From Geobacter sp. AOG1 (lineage in GTDB: Bacteria; Desulfobacterota; Desulfuromonadia; Geobacterales; Geobacteraceae), in NCBI RefSeq assembly GCF_019972315.1, contig NZ_BLIZ01000001.1, forward strand, positions 434,001 to 498,000: DNA of 64,000 nucleotides. Reading direction: 5' to 3'. The translations under genes were made by a program, and so were the position numbers. The number at the start of each line of letters is the position of its first letter. Within the stretch, counting starts at the first letter, position 1. The notes under the pieces are model-generated. The model ran no database searches and was not told the origin of the DNA. It was given only the letters and a program-made list of their open reading frames with translations. Below, piece after piece: positions 1-8,015 of this stretch.

Positions 1-772
1 GCCGCCTACCGGTCTCGGTATCGGCCAGGTCGAGGGGTCCCTCCCCATAAAGTCCCGGTAGCGGGGCGAGCGCCCGGTGGAAGGCAAGTTCTTTCATGCC
101 GAGGATGCGTTTTGACTCGCCTGCCAGTTCGGCCAGCTCCCGGCAGCCGGCTATGAAAAGCTCCTCCGCCTCTGCCTGCCATGCGATCCCCTGCCGGTCG
201 ACAGCCACGTTGCTCCCTTCACGGCGGAGCAGGTCTTTAACGTACTCGCGGAGTCCCTTGCCGTGCCCGTGGCCGGAGAGGGGAAAGTTCCCGAGAAGGA
301 GCCGGATGGAGGGGGTGCGAGCGGTCAGTTCGGCCTCGATCACCTCGTCCAGGGCGGCTTCCAGTTCGGCCCCCGCCTCCAGTTCGTCCAGGAGGGAAAA
401 GGCTGGGTCCACCCCCGCTTCCGCCGGATTTTCCCGCAGAATGCGGGCGCAGAAGGCATGGAACGTGCTGATACCGGCGGCAGCCAGCTCCCGCTGCCGC
501 TCTTTCCAGACCCGTGCCCCCGTCAGTTTCAGACGCTCGCCAACCCCCCGCCGCACCCGATCCTTCATCTCCGCCGCAGCCTTGTCGGTAAAGGTGATGG
601 CGACGATCCGGTCGACGGCGAGCGGCTCTCCGAGGGAAGTCTCTCCCGCCAGCAGGCGCAGGTAGAGCTCCACCAGGGCAGCGGTCTTCCCCGAGCCGGC
701 GCCGGCGGAGACCGCGATGTCGGTTTCGAAGCGGAAGAGCTGCTGTTTGGCGTCGGACCACTGCATCGTCAT
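1..772 (-). CDS. addA: AddA-type UvrD/REP helicase-nuclease, N-terminal part
   Basis: The gene starts with ATG at 772-770 and runs off the left edge, so only about 257 residues are visible. The N-terminus carries the Q-motif region and a Walker A loop (SAGAGSGKT, about residues 20-28), followed by an AITFTDKAAAEMK helicase motif. This matches superfamily 1 helicases of the UvrD/AddA type, which unwind double-strand ends for recombination together with AddB. The start overlaps the stop of the upstream pseudouridine synthase gene in an ATGA arrangement, so the two are translationally coupled. A matching addB-like gene is at 47393-50506 on the other strand. The nuclease domain lies outside the window, so AddA rather than another UvrD helicase is inferred. 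Confidence 0.8.
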   Translation of the reverse strand, partial: MTMQWSDAKQQLFRFETDIAVSAGAGSGKTAALVELYLRLLAGETSLGEPLAVDRIVAITFTDKAAAEMKDRVRRGVGERLKLTGARVWKERQRELAAAGISTFHAFCARILRENPAEAGVDPAFSLLDELEAGAELEAALDEVIEAELTARTPSIRLLLGNFPLSGHGHGKGLREYVKDLLRREGSNVAVDRQGIAWQAEAEELFIAGCRELAELAGESKRILGMKELAFHRALAPLPGLYGEGPLDLADTETGRR

Positions 773-1689
773 GGGGCGGCGTTCTCCGCCGGCGGGGTCA
801 GGAGGGGAGCAAGGTCGATGCCGTGTCCGGCGCAAACGCCGGAAAATGCCGCATCAACGGGTGCCATGGCGGAAACGGTGCGACCGTCGCGGGCGATGAA
901 AGACATGGAACGACAGTGGAGCATCATGCGCGGGGCGGGGAGGCCGCCATAGGGGAGATCGCCGACGATGGGGAGACCGCAATGGGTCAGGTGGACCCGG
1001 ATCTGGTGGGTCCGGCCGGTTATGGGGCGGGCTTCCAGGAGGGTGGCACCCCGACCGGCGGCCAGGACCCGGAATTCGGTGCTCGAATCCTTTCCCGGCA
1101 GGGCGACCCCGTAGCGGAACTTGCTGATCTTGGCGACGGGGGCGTCGACCCGCCAGGCATCCTGATCAGGGAGGTCGGCCACCAGCGCCCAGTAGACCTT
1201 GGTGACGAGCCCCGCCTTGAGCTGGTAGGAAATATGGGTGGCGGCCGGCTTCTGCTTCGGAAAGAACATGACCCCCGAGGTTCCCCGGTCGAGACGGTGG
1301 ATCACCCGGGCCGGTTCGGCACTCCCCTCCCCCTTGAGGTACATGGCCACGGCGTGTTCCACCGTCCCCTTGAGCTGGTAGGGAGTGCGCTGGCAGTTGA
1401 GCCCGGGCGCCTTGTTGACCGCAAGATACTCGCCATCTTCCGTGAGGAGTTCGTCCCGCCGGTAGGTGAGTTCCACGTAGCGTTCCGGTTCCATGACGCC
1501 GAGGATGATCTCCTCACCCCCCTTGAGCGTCCGGGAGGCGACCCGCACCATGGCCTGGGCGACGGTGCATCCCCCCCAGTCGATGATCTTCCTGATCTGC
1601 CCCTTGGAAAGTTGGGGAAAGAGGGCCTTCGCCCCGTCATCCAGACGCATTCCCGCCTGCTCGGCCGTTACGGTCGCGGTCAGGATCAT
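769..1689 (-). CDS. RluA-family pseudouridine synthase
   Basis: 306 residues. Residues about 12-60 resemble an S4 RNA-binding domain and the rest is the RluA catalytic fold. The signature HRLDRGTSG is at 131-139 with the catalytic aspartate at 134, and a GRTHQIRVHL motif follows. Enzymes of this family isomerise specific uridines in rRNA or tRNA; the exact target cannot be read from the sequence. The start overlaps the end of the Nudix gene (ATGA), and the stop overlaps the start of addA in the same way, indicating one co-translated run of genes. Confidence 0.88.
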   Translation of the reverse strand: MILTATVTAEQAGMRLDDGAKALFPQLSKGQIRKIIDWGGCTVAQAMVRVASRTLKGGEEIILGVMEPERYVELTYRRDELLTEDGEYLAVNKAPGLNCQRTPYQLKGTVEHAVAMYLKGEGSAEPARVIHRLDRGTSGVMFFPKQKPAATHISYQLKAGLVTKVYWALVADLPDQDAWRVDAPVAKISKFRYGVALPGKDSSTEFRVLAAGRGATLLEARPITGRTHQIRVHLTHCGLPIVGDLPYGGLPAPRMMLHCRSMSFIARDGRTVSAMAPVDAAFSGVCAGHGIDLAPLLTPPAENAAP

Positions 1690-2207
1690 GCTGCCCTCCC
1701 GGCTGCACGGAACAGGGCGGCAATGGTCTTGCCGTCGCTGATCCGCCCGTCACGTGCCATCTCCAACGCCTCGGAGAGGGAAATCCTGACCGTTTCGATA
1801 TCCTCGTAGGCCTCCGGTGCCGCCTCCCCCTGGGTAAGGTCCCGGCCGACGAAGAGATGGATCACCTCATCGAACACCCCCGGCGAAGAGTGGAGTATCC
1901 CCAGCGGCTCCAGGGTGCCGGCCGTCAGCCCGGTTTCCTCCAGAAGCTCGCGCCTGCCGCAGGTTGCCGGTTCTTCCTCCGGAGCGAGCCTCCCGGCGGG
2001 GACCTCCAGGAGCTTCCCGTCGGCGGCGGGACGCAACTGCCGGATCAGGGTGACGCTGCCGTCGGCGTGGAGCGGCAGTACGCCGACCCCCCCGGGATGG
2101 CGGACGATCTGGTAGGTGTGCCACCCCTTGGGGCCTATTTTGACATCCATCTGTTCCAGGTTTACCACCAGTCCCCGGAACAGGATGGCACGGTTGCGGG
2201 TCTCCAT
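1686..2207 (-). CDS. Nudix hydrolase, ADP-ribose pyrophosphatase type
   Basis: 173 residues with a complete Nudix box spanning residues 72-94: Gly72, Glu78, then RELLEETGL at 86-94, which holds the metal-binding glutamates. Length and the upstream LEVPAGRL segment fit the NudF/ADP-ribose pyrophosphatase group, which hydrolyses ADP-ribose and related nucleotide sugars. It shares a 4-base overlap with the downstream pseudouridine synthase gene. Substrate is inferred from family resemblance only. Confidence 0.85.
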   Translation of the reverse strand: METRNRAILFRGLVVNLEQMDVKIGPKGWHTYQIVRHPGGVGVLPLHADGSVTLIRQLRPAADGKLLEVPAGRLAPEEEPATCGRRELLEETGLTAGTLEPLGILHSSPGVFDEVIHLFVGRDLTQGEAAPEAYEDIETVRISLSEALEMARDGRISDGKTIAALFRAAGRAA

Positions 2208-2297
2208 GACGACAGCCTCTCCTTAAAAATAAATGGTTTACGGTTCCCCTGCACCTTGGCGTCGTTGCGTCAAGGGATTTCCCGCGGGGCCGCCTTC

Positions 2298-2717
2298 CTA
2301 ATGCAGCTCCTCACCCGTGGTGGTCATCACCAGCTTGCCGTGCTTGACCCCCTTCACGCCGATGAGTTCGTCGGCGATCTTCTTCACGTCCCGGGCCTTC
2401 CCCCTCACCACGAGGACCTCCAGGCAGTTGTGGGCATCCAGATGGACGTGCAGGGCCGAGATGACCTGGTCATGATGGACGTGCTGCTGCTCGGTCAGCT
2501 TGTCGGAAAGATCACGGACATGGTGGTTGTAGACCAGGGTCACGGTTCCGACGGTCTCCGCATCGCCTCCCTCCCACTTTTCTTCCACCAGGGCGCCACG
2601 TATCAGGTCGCGAATCGCCTCGGAGCGGTTCATGTACCCCTTCTCCTCGATGAGCCGGTCAAAACTCTCCAGAAGCTTGTCGTCGATGGATATGCCGAAA
2701 CGGATGGTTTCTCCCAT
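2298..2717 (-). CDS. nikR: Nickel-responsive regulator NikR
   Basis: 139 residues, the normal NikR length. The N-terminal 45 residues form a ribbon-helix-helix DNA-binding domain ([17 protein letters not shown]) and the rest is an ACT-like metal domain. The four nickel ligands known from E. coli NikR (His76, His87, His89, Cys95) correspond here to His79, His90, His92 and Cys98 within an [11 protein letters not shown] segment. The gene starts 24 bp after znuB and probably belongs to the zur-znuACB transcription unit. I did not find a convincing NikR operator in the window. Confidence 0.93.
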   Translation of the reverse strand: MGETIRFGISIDDKLLESFDRLIEEKGYMNRSEAIRDLIRGALVEEKWEGGDAETVGTVTLVYNHHVRDLSDKLTEQQHVHHDQVISALHVHLDAHNCLEVLVVRGKARDVKKIADELIGVKGVKHGKLVMTTTGEELH

Positions 2718-2741
2718 GGTCTCTCCTTCGTCAGACGGATG

Positions 2742-3566
2742 TCAGCGGGCCTGCCGTAATTTTTTGCCGGAAAACACCAGCATGAATACAACGAAATTCA
2801 CCATCACGATACTCGCACCGGTGGGCAGGTTGAGGATGAACGAGCCGAATATCCCCACCACCACCGAGCCGACGGCGAGAAGGGCGGCGACCAGGATGGT
2901 GGCGCGGAAGCTCGCGGCAACCTGGAGCGCCGTGACTGCGGGCAGGATCAGGAGCGCCGAGATGAGCATGATCCCGACGAGCTTCATGGCGAGCACAACC
3001 GTCAGGGCAGTCAGGAGCACGAGAACCGTATTGATGGTTTTGGTGCGGATGCCCGAACTCCGGGCAAGCTCCTCGTCAAAGGTGATGGCGACAAGATCGT
3101 AATAAAAGAAGAACACCGCCAGCAGCACGACGGCGAAGAGAACGAGCGCCAGCACCAGATCGCCGGTGCCGATGGCGAGGATGTTGCCGAACAGGTAGCT
3201 GAACAGGTCGATGTTGAACCCACCCGCCACGCTCGCCAGCAGCACGCCGCAGGCAATCCCCAGTGACGAGACGATGCCGATGGCCGCATCGCCGTAAATG
3301 CGGGCCTTGTCGGTCAGCTTGAGAATGCCGAAGGACGACAGGAGCACGAGGGGAATGGCGGCAACCGTCACCACGGCCGGATTGATGCGCAGAAAAAGGG
3401 CGATGGCGACGCTGCCGAAGGTGACGTGGGCCAGCCCGTCACCGATGAGCGACAGCCGGCGCAGCACGAGGAACACGCCGAGCACCGCGCAAAGCACCGC
3501 GATGAGCGACCCGGCAACGAGCGCCCGCTGGATGAAGCCGTAGCTGAGGATTTCGGTAATGGTCAT
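2742..3566 (-). CDS. znuB: Zinc-type ABC transporter permease
   Basis: 274 residues, almost entirely hydrophobic, with about eight or nine membrane segments. The segments SLIGDGLAHVTFGSVAIALFL near residue 40 and KLVGIMLISALLILPA near 190 are typical of the ABC-3 (ZnuB/MntB/TroC) family. It would form the inner-membrane channel working with the ATPase at 3743-4495 and the binding protein at 4486-5430. A hairpin repeat element separates it from znuC although both are in the same direction. Zinc as the substrate is inferred from the His-rich binding protein and the adjacent Fur-family regulator. Confidence 0.9.
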   Translation of the reverse strand: MTITEILSYGFIQRALVAGSLIAVLCAVLGVFLVLRRLSLIGDGLAHVTFGSVAIALFLRINPAVVTVAAIPLVLLSSFGILKLTDKARIYGDAAIGIVSSLGIACGVLLASVAGGFNIDLFSYLFGNILAIGTGDLVLALVLFAVVLLAVFFFYYDLVAITFDEELARSSGIRTKTINTVLVLLTALTVVLAMKLVGIMLISALLILPAVTALQVAASFRATILVAALLAVGSVVVGIFGSFILNLPTGASIVMVNFVVFMLVFSGKKLRQAR

Positions 3567-3616
3567 GCCGTATCTTTCTGAAAGGTTTTGGCCCTAAAAT
3601 TAACCAGCAATGCTGC

Positions 3617-3738
3617 GGAAACGTGGATTTTGTGCGAGGTCAAGGCGCGTAAGCACACGGGAATGAGGCGTACCGTGAGTACGCCGCAGTGATCGGGTGC
3701 GCAACGCAACGCCGAGATCGCGCAAAAGCCGCGTTTCC
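3617..3738. repeat. Stop-codon-associated hairpin element, copy A
   Basis: A 122-bp imperfect palindrome. Its ends GGAAACGTGGATTTTG and, read in reverse complement, GGAAACGCGGCTTTTG match closely. Inside is a perfect stem GGCGTAC/GTACGCC with loop CGTGA at 3667-3685. It lies 4 bp beyond the znuC stop codon, between znuC and znuB. Related copies are at 14391, 15744, 24382, 31480, 32470 and 55053. Confidence 0.85.
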
Positions 3739-3742
3739 CAAG

Positions 3743-4495
3743 TTAATGGCGGTGGCAGATTATGTGCTGCGCATGCTCCCCAAAGAACCCCGTCATCTCC
3801 TCCGATTGGCAGAACTGGTCGAAGGTGCCGTCGAACACCACCCGCTTGTCGATGTAGAGGAAACGGGTGGCATACTTGCCGATGCTCCAGGTATCATGGG
3901 TGACGAGGATGACCGTGGTGTTCCGCTCCCGGTTCAGGAGCTGCAAGAGCTCGTAAAAGCGCTCCCGGGTCTCCGGGTCGAGGGCGGTGGTCGGTTCGTC
4001 CATGATGAGAAGCTCGGGCTTGCCGACGATGGCCCGGGCCAGCAGGGCACGCTGCTGCTGGCCGCCCGACAACTCGCCGATCAGGCGTTTCCGGATGTCG
4101 GTGATCCCCATGATGGCAAGGGTCTCTTCCACCGCGGCGTCATCCCCCTTTGCCCGGCGCTTCGGGAAGCCCTTGCCGGCCAGGAGTCCCAACCGCACCA
4201 GTTCTTCCACGGTGGCGGGGAAATTGGGGTTGAAGAATTTCAGGCGCTGGGGGAGATAGCCGATTTTCTGCCAGTCGCCGAACTGGTCCTGGGGGAGGCC
4301 GAACAGGGTTACCGTCCCGTGGGTCGGGCGGTTGAGGCCGAGAAGGGTCTTGACGAGGGTGCTCTTCCCCGAACCGTTGGGGCCGACGATCCCGAGATAG
4401 TCACCCTGCTGGACGCGGAACGACACCTCATGGAGCACCTCGGCGCCGTTGTAGCTGGAGCAGAGCTCCGATGTGGCGACCAGTTCTAGCGACAT
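3743..4495 (-). CDS. znuC: Zinc-type ABC transporter ATP-binding protein
   Basis: 250 residues with all ABC ATPase motifs: Walker A GPNGSGKST at 38-46, signature LSGGQQQR at 142-149, Walker B LLIMDEPT at 162-169 and a switch histidine in VILVTHD. It powers metal uptake through ZnuB. Its ATG lies 10 bases inside the end of znuA, so the two genes overlap and are co-translated. The C-terminus ends in a short histidine-containing tail (HAQHIICHRH), which could bind metal. Confidence 0.92.
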   Translation of the reverse strand: MSLELVATSELCSSYNGAEVLHEVSFRVQQGDYLGIVGPNGSGKSTLVKTLLGLNRPTHGTVTLFGLPQDQFGDWQKIGYLPQRLKFFNPNFPATVEELVRLGLLAGKGFPKRRAKGDDAAVEETLAIMGITDIRKRLIGELSGGQQQRALLARAIVGKPELLIMDEPTTALDPETRERFYELLQLLNRERNTTVILVTHDTWSIGKYATRFLYIDKRVVFDGTFDQFCQSEEMTGFFGEHAQHIICHRH

Positions 4496-5430
4496 TGCAG
4501 CCCCGTCCTGAGATTGGCGAGATTCTGCTCCATGAGGGAGAGATAGGTGGCTCCCCCCTGCAGCTCGTCCCGGGTGAGGTTATGGACACCGTTCAGCTTC
4601 AGCAGGGTTGCGCCGGTCTCCCGGGCGATCGTCTCCGCCACCCGGGGAGAGATCAGCTCCTCGTAGAAAATGTACTTTGTGCCGGTACGCCGGATCTGGT
4701 CGATCATCGCCGTGAGCTTCTGGGGGCGCGGCTCCGCGTCGGCAGAGATGGCATACGCGGAAACGTACTGGAGGCGGTAGCGGTCGGCCAGGTAGCCGAA
4801 GGCATAATGGCCGCCATGGAGGAACTGCCGCGTCCCGCAGTTGCCGAGACCCTCCTGGAACTTCCGGTCCAGTTCCGCCAGCTTCTGTTCGTAGGCGGCG
4901 GCATTCTTCCGGTAGAACCCGGCGTTGGACGGGTCCTTCGCCTCCAGGGCCGCCGCGATGTTCTCCACCATCTTCCGGGCATTGGGGATGCTGAGCCAGA
5001 CGTGCGGGTCCATGCCGCCATGGTGGTGCCCACCCTCGTTCACGTCGTGGTCGTCGTCATGGTCACCGGCGGGGAGAAAGGTGATGCCGCTGCTGGCATC
5101 CATCACCGTCAGTCGCTGCCGGTCGATCCCCTTGAGAAGGCCTGCCACCCACGGCTCCATGTACGGATTGGTATAGACGAACAGCCCGGCCCGGTTGATA
5201 CGGACCATATCCTCCGGCTTGGGCTCGAAGCTGTGGGGCTCCACGCCGGGTGGGAGGAGAAGGGTAACCTCGACCCGATCCCCCCCGACGACCCGGGTAA
5301 AATCGTAGAGAGGAAAGAGGGTGGTGACGATCTGCACCTTCCCGTTCCCCGGCGTCCCCCCCTTTTGCGTGCAGGCGCAAAGGGGAAGGATCACAACCAG
5401 TAGTCCGACAAACCAGCGGAGATGTTTCAT
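4486..5430 (-). CDS. znuA: Zinc-type ABC transporter substrate-binding lipoprotein
   Basis: 314 residues from the ATG at 5430. This start is chosen because it gives a signal peptide (MKHLRWFVGLLVVILPLCAC) with a probable lipobox Cys at residue 20, and because it overlaps the zur stop in an ATGA junction. The mature part belongs to the cluster A-I metal-binding proteins: HSFEPKPEDM near residue 65 and an acidic, His-rich loop (GDHDDDHDVNEGGHHHGG), which is characteristic of ZnuA. It captures the metal in the periplasm for ZnuB/ZnuC. Confidence 0.92.
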   Translation of the reverse strand: MKHLRWFVGLLVVILPLCACTQKGGTPGNGKVQIVTTLFPLYDFTRVVGGDRVEVTLLLPPGVEPHSFEPKPEDMVRINRAGLFVYTNPYMEPWVAGLLKGIDRQRLTVMDASSGITFLPAGDHDDDHDVNEGGHHHGGMDPHVWLSIPNARKMVENIAAALEAKDPSNAGFYRKNAAAYEQKLAELDRKFQEGLGNCGTRQFLHGGHYAFGYLADRYRLQYVSAYAISADAEPRPQKLTAMIDQIRRTGTKYIFYEELISPRVAETIARETGATLLKLNGVHNLTRDELQGGATYLSLMEQNLANLRTGLQCR

Positions 5431-5855
5431 GCCGCAGCCTCCCGTCCGGCCCGGAGACATGCCTGGCAGAGGCCGTTGGCCTGGACGATGTGGGAAAGCA
5501 CCCGTCCGCCGACCTGCTTCTCCAGCTCCTCCAGTCCGCAGCACTCCAGGTCCTCCACCGTCCGGCAGGCGAGGCAGACGAAATGATGGTGGTGGCTCCG
5601 GTTGGGACAAAAATAGTAATAGAGCTGCCGGTTGGGATGGAGAACCTTGGTGATCACGCCACCGGCGGCCAGCTCCTCCAGATTGCGATAGACGGTGGGA
5701 AGACCGATCCGGGCAAATTCCCCTTGGAGGCGCTTGTGCACTTCCTCCGGACTGACGTAGGTAGTGGCGGTGGAGAGGGCGGCCAGCGTTGCCAGTCGGC
5801 GGGGGGTGACCTTGAGGTGCAGCTCTTTCAGCATGGCAGGGAAATCGTGGGGCAT
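5427..5855 (-). CDS. zur: Fur-family metal regulator, probably Zur
   Basis: 142 residues. An N-terminal winged helix (VTPRRLATLAAL, LPTVYRNLEELAAGG) is followed by a dimerisation domain with a HHHH run at 88-91 and two CxxC pairs, Cys94/Cys97 and Cys130/Cys133, forming the structural zinc site of the family. It is the first gene of the znu operon, so a zinc sensor (Zur) is the most economical reading, though Fur or PerR function cannot be excluded from sequence alone. Confidence 0.85.
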   Translation of the reverse strand: MPHDFPAMLKELHLKVTPRRLATLAALSTATTYVSPEEVHKRLQGEFARIGLPTVYRNLEELAAGGVITKVLHPNRQLYYYFCPNRSHHHHFVCLACRTVEDLECCGLEELEKQVGGRVLSHIVQANGLCQACLRAGREAAA

Positions 5856-5898
5856 GGAAAAGGTCTTCTCGTCCTAAATAAAAATGGTTTCCATCCAG

Positions 5899-5926
5899 AT
5901 GATACCGGTCCTGGGCGGGATGTCAA
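5899..5926 (-). promoter_or_regulatory. Probable sigma70 promoter of zur-znuACB
   Basis: On the minus strand, TTGACA (5926-5921) and TATCAT (5904-5899) are separated by 16 bp, about 45 bp upstream of the zur ATG. The match is near consensus. No clear Zur box was recognised around it. Confidence 0.6.
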
Positions 5927-5955
5927 GGACAAAGGAGGGAGAGGAAATTTTGCCG

Positions 5956-7035
5956 TCAGGTGGCCAGTGCCGCGGCCAGGGCGGCGAGGAGCCGTCCGTT
6001 CTCTTCCCGGTTCCGTACCGCCACCCGGAAGAAACGATCATCCAGCCCGGCAAAATTGGCGCAGTTCCTCAGGAGAATGCGCTCTGCAAGGAGCAGCCGG
6101 CACAATTCGCCGGCGACCGGCCCCTGCACGATCTCCACGAGCAGGTAGTTGGCCGCGGAAGGGTATGGTTTCAGGCCGGCGATCCGGCCAAGGCCGGCCA
6201 GAAGCCACTCCCGCTCCCCGGCGATAAAGGCGAGGGTACGTGCACGGTATTCTCCATCGGCCAGGGAGGCGAGTCCCGCCACCTGGGCCACGCCGTTCAC
6301 GCTCCAGGGACCACGCAGCGCCTGCAGCCGGCCGATCACCTTGGGTGAACCGATGGCGCAGCCGAGCCGCAATCCGGGAAGGGCATAGAATTTGGTCAGG
6401 GAACGGAAGATCACGGCCCGGTCGTTCCGGCACATCAGTTCCTTCGCCGACCCTTCCTCGCAGAAGTCCATGAATGCCTCGTCCAGGACCAGGAAGGTCC
6501 CGGCGGAACGACAAATATCCAGCAGCTCCCCCACCTCGGCACGGGAAACCAGCCGGCCGGTCGGATTCCCCGGGTTGCCGAGGAAAAGGATATCGTACCC
6601 GCCCTCCAATTGCTCCCGCAGCCGCTCCGGATCGAGGGCGAACCCGTCCGCGGGGCGCAACTCGTGATAGTCCACGGACCAGCCGGCCAGCGCCAGGGCC
6701 TTGGCGTACTCGGCAAAGGGAGGAGCGACGACCAGACCCCGCTTACCCTCCACCAGCCGGGGGGCCAGGTAGATCAGTTCTGTCGAACCGTTGGTTACGC
6801 AGATATTCTGATCGGCCACTCCGTGGAACGCTGCCAGGGCGCCTCTAAGCTCCGCCGCCTCGCTGTCCGGGTAGTGGAGCAGACGGTCGAAGGAACCCAT
6901 GACCGCTTCCCGCACCGCCGGCGCCATGCCGAGGGGATTGATGCTGGCGGAAAAATCGCACAACTCCTCCGGGGCAACCCCCAGGGAACGGGCAACGGCA
7001 AAGACATTGCCGCCATGCTCGAAGTCAGTGGACAT
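5956..7035 (-). CDS. cobD: L-threonine-O-3-phosphate decarboxylase
   Basis: 359 residues from the ATG at 7035, which has a GAAAGG ribosome-binding site; an upstream in-frame start would run into cbiB. It is a fold-type I PLP enzyme of the histidinol-phosphate aminotransferase family. The PLP lysine is Lys215 in SLTKFYALPGLRLG, and FLGNPGNPTG is at 151-160. CobD decarboxylates threonine phosphate to aminopropanol phosphate, the linker that CbiB attaches to the corrin ring. It is the last gene of the cobamide operon. Confidence 0.9.
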   Translation of the reverse strand: MSTDFEHGGNVFAVARSLGVAPEELCDFSASINPLGMAPAVREAVMGSFDRLLHYPDSEAAELRGALAAFHGVADQNICVTNGSTELIYLAPRLVEGKRGLVVAPPFAEYAKALALAGWSVDYHELRPADGFALDPERLREQLEGGYDILFLGNPGNPTGRLVSRAEVGELLDICRSAGTFLVLDEAFMDFCEEGSAKELMCRNDRAVIFRSLTKFYALPGLRLGCAIGSPKVIGRLQALRGPWSVNGVAQVAGLASLADGEYRARTLAFIAGEREWLLAGLGRIAGLKPYPSAANYLLVEIVQGPVAGELCRLLLAERILLRNCANFAGLDDRFFRVAVRNREENGRLLAALAAALAT

Positions 7036-7049
7036 GCTTCCAGAACCTT

Positions 7050-8015
7050 TCACCACAACATTCCTCTCATGCGAACAACAAGCCACACCCCCACCAGAAT
7101 AAAGAGCGCACCGTACATGAGCCGCACGGCACCTCGATAGGCGGCCAGGTCGAGAGGCTTGTCCGGTTCGCCGATGGTCGGTTTCGCCACCGGTTTCCCA
7201 AAGTACTGGTTCGTCCCTCCCAGTTGCACCCCCAGCGCCCCGGCCGCCGCCGCCTCGGGAATGCCGCTGTTGGGAGAGCTGTGGTTGCGGCCATCACGGC
7301 GCATGACGCGCCAGGCGTCCCGGCCGGAGAGGCCGATGAGGGGGGCAGCCACAACCATGAGAAGTCCGGTCAGGCGGGCCGGAATCCAGTTGACCAGATC
7401 GTCGAACCGGGCCGAAGCCCGGCCGAAATGGAGGTACTGGTCGTTCTTGTAGCCGACCATGGAGTCGAGGGTGTTGACCGCCTTGTAGGCCAGGGCCAGC
7501 GGAGGGCCACCGAGCATGAGGCAGCAGAGGGGGGCGATCACCCCGTCGGAGGTGTTCTCCGCCACGGTCTCCACCACCCCCCGCCAGATTTCCGGCTCCT
7601 CCAGCGCCGCCGTGTCCCGACCGACGATGAAGGAGAGGGAACGTCGCGCCCCGTCGAGGTCTCCCCACCCGAGGGCGTCCGCCACCAGCCGGGATTCACG
7701 GTGGAGCGACCGGGCGGCGAGGCAGCTCCAGGCGAGAACGACCGCCACGGCAAAGCCTGCGGCGGGGTTCAGGGCATAGGCCCCCTGCAGGGCAGCCAGG
7801 GCAAGGCCAAAGGTGATGCCGACCGTCATGAGGAGAAGGAAAATCCCTGCCACGGATTCGGAAGGGATCAGCCGGCGCAGGCGCGGCTCCAGGAACGTGA
7901 TGAGCCGCCCGATCCTCACCACCGGATGGGGGAACCAGCGCGGGTCACCGAGGAGGAGATCGAGTATAATAGCGGCAATGACGACCGTCAGCGTATCAGA
8001 GAACATTCCGGTCAC
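7050..8015 (-). CDS. cbiB: Adenosylcobinamide-phosphate synthase
   Basis: 321 residues with about five membrane segments, typical of CbiB. Diagnostic stretches are ILDLLLGDPRWFPHPVVRIG near the N-terminus, AENTSDGVIAPLCC in the middle and a SPNSGIPEAAAAGALGVQL segment near the C-terminus. It joins aminopropanol phosphate to adenosylcobyrate. The GTG start overlaps the stop of the cbiH-cbiP gene (GTGA); an ATG at 8006 is an alternative. Confidence 0.92.
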   Translation of the reverse strand: MTGMFSDTLTVVIAAIILDLLLGDPRWFPHPVVRIGRLITFLEPRLRRLIPSESVAGIFLLLMTVGITFGLALAALQGAYALNPAAGFAVAVVLAWSCLAARSLHRESRLVADALGWGDLDGARRSLSFIVGRDTAALEEPEIWRGVVETVAENTSDGVIAPLCCLMLGGPPLALAYKAVNTLDSMVGYKNDQYLHFGRASARFDDLVNWIPARLTGLLMVVAAPLIGLSGRDAWRVMRRDGRNHSSPNSGIPEAAAAGALGVQLGGTNQYFGKPVAKPTIGEPDKPLDLAAYRGAVRLMYGALFILVGVWLVVRMRGMLW

